A DNA stretch of 64,000 bases from Pseudomonas congelans (lineage in GTDB: Bacteria; Pseudomonadota; Gammaproteobacteria; Pseudomonadales; Pseudomonadaceae): the NCBI RefSeq assembly GCF_900103225.1, contig NZ_FNJH01000011.1:98257-162256 (forward strand), in the 5' to 3' direction. The notes under the pieces were generated by a model. It was not told the DNA's origin. It worked only from the letters and a program-made list of their open reading frames with translations, and did not search any database. Shown here one piece after another: positions 59,852-64,000 of this stretch. The position numbers and the translations under genes were made by a program. Numbering within the stretch: the first letter of the stretch is position 1; every line of letters begins with the position of its first letter.

Positions 59852-60868
59852 ATGAAAGTTTTCTACGACAAAGACTGTGACCTTTCGATCATCCAGGGCA
59901 AGAAAGTCGCCATCATCGGTTACGGTTCGCAAGGCCACGCTCAGGCGTGCAACCTGAAAGACTCCGGCGTTGATGTCACTGTCGGCCTGCGTAAAGGTTC
60001 GGCCACTGTCGCCAAGGCCGAGGCTCATGGCCTGAAAGTGACTGACGTCGCTTCTGCCGTTGCTGCTGCCGACCTGGTCATGATCCTGACCCCGGACGAG
60101 TTCCAGTCCCAGCTGTACAAGAACGAAGTCGAGCCGAACCTGAAGAAGGGCGCAACACTGGCGTTCTCCCACGGCTTCGCGATTCACTACAACCAGGTCG
60201 TACCGCGCGCTGACCTCGACGTGATCATGATCGCGCCGAAGGCTCCAGGTCACACCGTGCGTACCGAGTTCGTCAAGGGTGGCGGTATCCCTGACCTGAT
60301 CGCTGTTTATCAGGATGCTTCCGGCAACGCCAAGAACGTTGCCCTGTCCTACGCTTCGGGCGTTGGCGGCGGCCGTACCGGCATCATCGAAACTACCTTC
60401 AAGGACGAGACTGAAACCGACCTGTTCGGCGAGCAGGCTGTTCTGTGCGGCGGTACTGTCGAGCTGGTCAAGGCTGGTTTCGAAACACTGGTCGAAGCTG
60501 GCTACGCGCCGGAAATGGCTTACTTCGAGTGCCTGCACGAACTGAAGCTGATCGTTGACCTCATGTACGAAGGCGGTATCGCCAACATGAACTACTCGAT
60601 CTCCAACAACGCCGAATACGGCGAATACGTCACCGGCCCTGAAGTCATCAACGCTGAATCCCGTCAGGCCATGCGCAACGCTCTGAAGCGCATCCAGGAC
60701 GGCGAATACGCGAAGATGTTCATCAGCGAAGGCGCCACCGGCTACCCATCGATGACTGCCAAGCGTCGTAACAACGCTGCGCACGGTATCGAAATCATCG
60801 GTGAAAAACTGCGCTCGATGATGCCTTGGATCGCGGCGAACAAAATCGTCGACAAGGACAAGAACTAA
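59852..60868 (+). CDS. ilvC: Ketol-acid reductoisomerase (class I)
   Basis: A 338-residue NADPH-dependent enzyme that rearranges and reduces acetolactate to dihydroxyisovalerate. The Rossmann loop is [15 protein letters not shown] with the downstream RKGSATV that selects NADPH; the metal site includes [12 protein letters not shown] and the C-terminal knotted domain [17 protein letters not shown]. Length marks it as the short class I form. It is 47 bases after ilvH and followed by a terminator, closing the ilvIHC operon. Confidence 0.97.
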
Positions 60869-60908
60869 GCTTTTCTGGTTCACTGCCGGACTACAGCTGG
60901 TTTACAGG

Positions 60909-60938
60909 AAAAAGCGCGACCAACCGGTCGCGCTTTTT
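60909..60938 (+). terminator. Terminator of the ilv operon
   Basis: AAAAAGCGCGACC pairs with GGTCGCGCTTTTT across AACC, thirteen perfect pairs including the A/T ends. It can work on both strands. Confidence 0.93.
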
Positions 60939-61038
60939 CGTTATGGGTCAGGCTCTGGTATAAAGCTGCATCGTTTGCAGGCGAACCCTCGCCGCAGACC
61001 TGTGTCGAACCTTTTCATACCGCTGCAAGGTAATCTCC

Positions 61039-61884
61039 ATGAGCGAACGTCCTGAAGAGCCCATCAAGGCCTCTGACGCTGAAAGTCTGCTACCTATCGA
61101 TGAACATGTGGAAGAGGGCCATGACGCCGACGGCCGGCAGGTCCGGCATCGGGGTATTTATCTGCTTCCCAATCTGTTTACCACGGCGAATTTGTTCGCG
61201 GGTTTCTACTCCATCATCAGTTCCATGAGTGCGCAAAGCGCCATGAGTGCAGGTGATTTTGCCGGGGCAAGCAAGTATTTCGCATTCGCTGCGATCGCTA
61301 TCTTCGTGGCCATGGTGCTCGACGGCCTGGATGGTCGTGTTGCGCGCATGACCAATACGCAAAGCGCGTTTGGCGCCGAGTATGATTCTTTGTCCGACAT
61401 GGTCGCCTTCGGTGTAGCCCCGGCGTTACTGGCATTCGGCTGGGCACTGGGTGACATGGGCAAGGTGGGCTGGATGGTTGCCTTCATCTATGTAGCCGGC
61501 GCTGCATTGCGTCTGGCGCGCTTCAATACTCAGGTCGGCAAGGCTGACAAGCGCTACTTCATCGGCCTGGCCAGTCCGGCTGCGGCAGGTGTGGTGGCCG
61601 GCACGGTCTGGGCATTCAGCGATTTCGGGATTCAGGGCTCCAAACTGTCGTTTCTCGTTGCGTTGCTGGTCGCCGCCGCCGGTATGCTGATGGTCAGTAA
61701 CATCAAGTACAACAGCTTCAAGGAGCTGGACTTGAAGGGGCGCGTGCCTTTCGTTGCGATTCTGGCAGTGGTCTTGGTGTTTGCTGTCGTATTCAGCGAC
61801 CCGCCGCGCATTTTGCTGCTGATATTCCTCGCCTACGCGTTGTCCGGGCCGATTCAGTATCTACTTCGTCGCCGCAAGGCCTAG
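61039..61884 (+). CDS. pssA: CDP-diacylglycerol-serine O-phosphatidyltransferase
   Basis: A 281-residue membrane enzyme making phosphatidylserine, the precursor of phosphatidylethanolamine. The CDP-alcohol phosphotransferase signature D-x2-DG-x2-AR-x8-G-x3-D-x3-D is seen in LDGLDGRVARMTNTQSAFG followed by AEYDSLSD. About seven membrane segments follow and precede it. A 45-residue acidic cytoplasmic N-tail (MSERPEEPIKASDAESLLP...) comes first. It lies between ilvC and msrP, as I recall for P. aeruginosa. Confidence 0.95.
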   Translation: MSERPEEPIKASDAESLLPIDEHVEEGHDADGRQVRHRGIYLLPNLFTTANLFAGFYSIISSMSAQSAMSAGDFAGASKYFAFAAIAIFVAMVLDGLDGRVARMTNTQSAFGAEYDSLSDMVAFGVAPALLAFGWALGDMGKVGWMVAFIYVAGAALRLARFNTQVGKADKRYFIGLASPAAAGVVAGTVWAFSDFGIQGSKLSFLVALLVAAAGMLMVSNIKYNSFKELDLKGRVPFVAILAVVLVFAVVFSDPPRILLLIFLAYALSGPIQYLLRRRKA

Positions 61885-61953
61885 TCAAGGATCTAATTTC
61901 CACCATACTCCGTAGTCTATTGGTGCATCAGTTCCCTGGCCTGCGGAGTCATC

Positions 61954-62967
61954 ATGTTAATCAAACTTCCTTCTGCGTCCGACTCCAAAGAGTCGGACGT
62001 CACGCCCGAATCCATTTATCTCTCACGACGCACATTGCTCTCGAGCTCGCTTGCAGGTCTTGCCGTCACCGCAATGCCGCGCTGGGCCGGTGCCGCCGAT
62101 GCTTCTCGGTATGCCGATGTCGAGCCAGGTAAAGCACCGGGCTGGTTCGCGGACAAATTGCCTTCCACGAAATGGCAGGCGGTCAACGTCAAGGACGAGG
62201 CGATCACGCCGTTCAAGGACGCGACTCATTACAACAACTTCTATGAGTTCGGTACTGACAAGGGCGACCCTGCGAAGAATGCCGGGTCCCTGCAGACCGA
62301 GCCCTGGAGTGTCGTGATCGACGGTGAGGTCGGCAAGCCCGGCCGCTATGCGCTCGAAGACTTCATGAAGCCTTACCAATTGGAAGAACGGATCTACCGG
62401 TTGCGTTGCGTCGAAGCCTGGTCGATGGTCATTCCGTGGATTGGTTTTCCGATCGCCGCGTTGCTCAAGCAGGTAGAGCCGACCTCCAAAGCCAAGTACA
62501 TCCGTTTCGAAACGCTGGAGGACTCCAAGTCCATGCCGGGTCAGCGTTCGGACTTCGCTCTGATCGACTGGCCTTATGTAGAAGGGCTGCGTCTGGATGA
62601 GGCGATGAACCCTCTTGCGATTCTGGCGGTGGGCATGTACGGGCGGGAGCTGCCTAACCAGAATGGCGCACCGTTACGCCTGGTGGTGCCATGGAAATAT
62701 GGTTTCAAGAGTGTGAAGTCCATCGTGCGCATCAGCCTGGTCAGTGAGCAGCCGAAGACCACCTGGCAGAGCATTGCGGCGAACGAGTATGGCTTCTATG
62801 CCAACGTCAACCCGACGGTCGATCACCCGCGCTGGACGCAGGCCCGTGAGCGTCGCTTGCCGAGCGGTCTGTTCAGCCCGAATCTGCGCGACACGAAAAT
62901 GTTCAATGGCTATGAGGAAGAGGTCGGTTCCTTGTACGCCGGCATGGATTTGCGGAAGGACTATTGA
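61954..62967 (+). CDS. msrP: Periplasmic methionine-sulfoxide reductase catalytic subunit MsrP
   Basis: A 337-residue molybdopterin enzyme that repairs oxidised methionine in periplasmic proteins. A Tat signal with twin Arg (YLSRRTLLSSSLAGLAV) lies at about 25-42. The molybdenum-ligand Cys is in RLRCVEAWSMVIPW; the sulfite-oxidase fold follows (KYIRFETLEDSK, PLAILAVGMYGRELPNQNGA, LVVPWKYGFKSVKSIV). Its stop overlaps the msrQ start (TGATG), so it is made with its membrane partner. Confidence 0.96.
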   Translation: MLIKLPSASDSKESDVTPESIYLSRRTLLSSSLAGLAVTAMPRWAGAADASRYADVEPGKAPGWFADKLPSTKWQAVNVKDEAITPFKDATHYNNFYEFGTDKGDPAKNAGSLQTEPWSVVIDGEVGKPGRYALEDFMKPYQLEERIYRLRCVEAWSMVIPWIGFPIAALLKQVEPTSKAKYIRFETLEDSKSMPGQRSDFALIDWPYVEGLRLDEAMNPLAILAVGMYGRELPNQNGAPLRLVVPWKYGFKSVKSIVRISLVSEQPKTTWQSIAANEYGFYANVNPTVDHPRWTQARERRLPSGLFSPNLRDTKMFNGYEEEVGSLYAGMDLRKDY

Positions 62968-63599
62968 TGCGATATCCGTTCGTGCGTCTGGCTGTATTTC
63001 TTGCCGCTTGCATTGCACCTGTGTGGTGGTTGTATCAGGCGTGGATTTTTGCGCTCGGGCCTGATCCCGGCAAAGTCCTTGTGGAGAACTTCGGAGTGGC
63101 GACGTTGGTCATGCTGCTGATCACGCTCTCCATGACGCCGTTGCAGCGCCTTACCGGTTGGTCCGGTTGGATTGTGGTACGTCGCCAGCTGGGCCTGTGG
63201 TGTTTTGCCTATGCGTTGCTCCACCTGACCATGTATGCGCTGTTCATTCTTGGGCTGGATTGGGGGCAGCTGGGTGTCGAGCTGGTCAAGCGTCCCTATA
63301 TCATCGTCGGTGCGCTGGCGTTGCTGGGGCTGCTTGTGCTGGCGGTGACCTCCAACCGGTATAGTCAGCGTCGCCTCGGAGCACGCTGGAAAAAGCTGCA
63401 TCGGATCATCTATGCGATTCTGGGGCTGGGTTTGCTACATATGTTCTGGATTGTCCGGGCCGACCTTAAAGAGTGGGCGCTGTATGCGGGGATAGGTGCA
63501 TTCCTTTTATTGCTACGGATTCCCGTGTTTGCTCGGCGAATCCCGCGTCTGGGCGGCGCTGCCAAGGCCAGATCGGTAAAAGTTCAAAATAACGGTTGA
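62967..63599 (+). CDS. msrQ: MsrQ heme-binding membrane subunit
   Basis: A 210-residue inner-membrane cytochrome that passes electrons from the quinone or flavin pool to MsrP. It has five to six hydrophobic segments and the heme-His candidates in YALLHLTMYALF, KLHRIIYAILGLGLLHMFW. The ATG at 62967 overlaps the msrP stop. The stop codon lies inside the -35 box of the first rRNA promoter (63596-63601), so the operons abut. Confidence 0.94.
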   Translation: MRYPFVRLAVFLAACIAPVWWLYQAWIFALGPDPGKVLVENFGVATLVMLLITLSMTPLQRLTGWSGWIVVRRQLGLWCFAYALLHLTMYALFILGLDWGQLGVELVKRPYIIVGALALLGLLVLAVTSNRYSQRRLGARWKKLHRIIYAILGLGLLHMFWIVRADLKEWALYAGIGAFLLLLRIPVFARRIPRLGGAAKARSVKVQNNG

Positions 63600-63623
63600 C
63601 GCCCTCTGTGAGGTGTCTATAAT
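63596..63623 (+). promoter_or_regulatory. rRNA operon promoter 1
   Basis: TTGACG (63596-63601), 16 bases, TATAAT (63618-63623), then TCGCCCC, a GC-rich discriminator typical of stringently controlled stable-RNA promoters. The -35 overlaps the msrQ stop codon. Confidence 0.8.
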
Positions 63624-63753
63624 TCGCCCCACTTCCGGCGCAGACGGAAACGAAAAAACCTTGTAGATCAATAGGTTGCAAGGTTTTGGAGTGAAGAGTC
63701 AGCGAGGAAGGAGGTCGGGTCTGGATTGATCGACAGCGGTGAGAAAAAAGAGT

Positions 63754-63781
63754 TTGACACGCGGTTGTAACGCTGTAGAAT
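63754..63781 (+). promoter_or_regulatory. rRNA operon promoter 2
   Basis: TTGACA (63754-63759), 16 bases, TAGAAT (63776-63781), then TCGCCTCC. The 16-base spacing and GC-rich discriminator again fit rRNA promoters, which DksA and ppGpp control. Confidence 0.85.
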
Positions 63782-63873
63782 TCGCCTCCCGCTGATGAGC
63801 AACTCCAGAGTTGATCGCAGCGCAAGTGGTTGAAGTTGCAAAGGAAACTTTGAAAACTTCTTAAAATAACCGC

Positions 63874-63901
63874 TTGACAGATACAGAGGACGCTGTAGAA
63901 T
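63874..63901 (+). promoter_or_regulatory. rRNA operon promoter 3
   Basis: TTGACA (63874-63879), 16 bases, TAGAAT (63896-63901), then GCGCGCCTC. It is the promoter nearest the boxA sequence, about 37 bases before it, and shares the CGCTGTAGAAT phrase with promoter 2. Confidence 0.87.
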
Positions 63902-63937
63902 GCGCGCCTCGGTTGAGACGAAAGATCTTAACCCACC

Positions 63938-63978
63938 GCTCTTTAACAAATGAATCAAGCAATTCGTGTGGGTGCTTG
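63938..63978 (+). promoter_or_regulatory. rRNA leader boxA and following hairpin
   Basis: GCTCTTTAACA (63938-63948) is the NusB/NusE boxA antitermination word. A small hairpin CAAGCA / TGCTTG (63956-63978) follows. This is the leader of an rRNA operon; the 16S gene itself is not reached before the window ends. Confidence 0.9.
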
Positions 63979-64000
63979 TGGTGTCAGACTGAAGTCAACA

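Overview
This window looks like a chromosome segment of a fluorescent pseudomonad of the Pseudomonas syringae group. The evidence is the gene content and order, the REP-type palindromes, and the Pseudomonas-specific RNAs crcZ and prrF. As I remember the P. aeruginosa chromosome, the left end (pilD-pilC-pilB-pilA, nadC, DUF1631, ampD-ampE) and the right half (pgi, panC-panB, folK, pcnB, crcZ, cbrB-cbrA-cbrX, gluQ, dksA, sfsA, prrF, mrcB-lpoP, ilvI-ilvH-ilvC, pssA, msrP-msrQ, rRNA operon) follow its order. The accessory parts stand out against that backbone.

Layout. 1-3.7 kb: type IV pilus genes, pilB and pilC (plus the first codons of pilD) leftward and pilA rightward from a sigma-54 promoter. 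3.8-5.6 kb: an HxlR-type regulator divergent from a glutathione S-transferase, then a DUF1523 membrane protein. 5.7-17.3 kb: a 13-gene rightward tellurium-resistance-type (Ter) cluster with four stand-alone or paired TerD-domain genes, terB, terC, a TerD-like/trypsin-like protease fusion, and enzymes expected to build or modify a nucleotide-like metabolite (ATP-grasp, two phosphoribosyltransferase-like proteins, two HAD phosphatases, a CitE/HpcH-type aldolase). It ends in a strong terminator followed by a palindromic repeat. 17.5-23.7 kb: AIM24-family protein, nadC, DUF1631 protein, ampD-ampE. 23.7-31.4 kb: tatD and the fructose repressor cra, divergent from fruB-fruK-fruA, with a Cra operator and a large hairpin between. 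31.4-33.6 kb: thiolase and an MpaB-like protein, followed by REP elements.

34-49 kb: pgi, panC-panB (panD is absent from its expected place), folK, pcnB, and the carbon/nitrogen control locus cbrX-cbrA-cbrB-crcZ. The crcZ RNA, its sigma-54 promoter and a palindromic CbrB site can all be read from the sequence. gluQ and dksA are split by about 0.9 kb of repeats: two 187-bp direct repeats around a self-complementary three-way-junction sequence. 47.6-53.2 kb: an aminotransferase, sfsA, a Rieske protein with a TTG start, deoC, the iron-regulated RNA prrF with a Fur box, a pentapeptide-repeat protein and a kinase-like protein. 53.3-57.2 kb: mrcB (PBP1b) with its lipoprotein activator lpoP, yqcC and a DUF4124 protein. 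57.6-63.6 kb: ilvI-ilvH-ilvC, pssA, msrP-msrQ. 63.6-64 kb: three tandem rRNA promoters and a boxA leader; the 16S gene begins beyond the window.

The most interesting unit is the Ter cluster. It lies between pilA and nadC, which are adjacent or nearly so in P. aeruginosa, and it joins calcium-binding TerD proteins, a TerC membrane protein and a protease to an uncharacterised small-molecule pathway.
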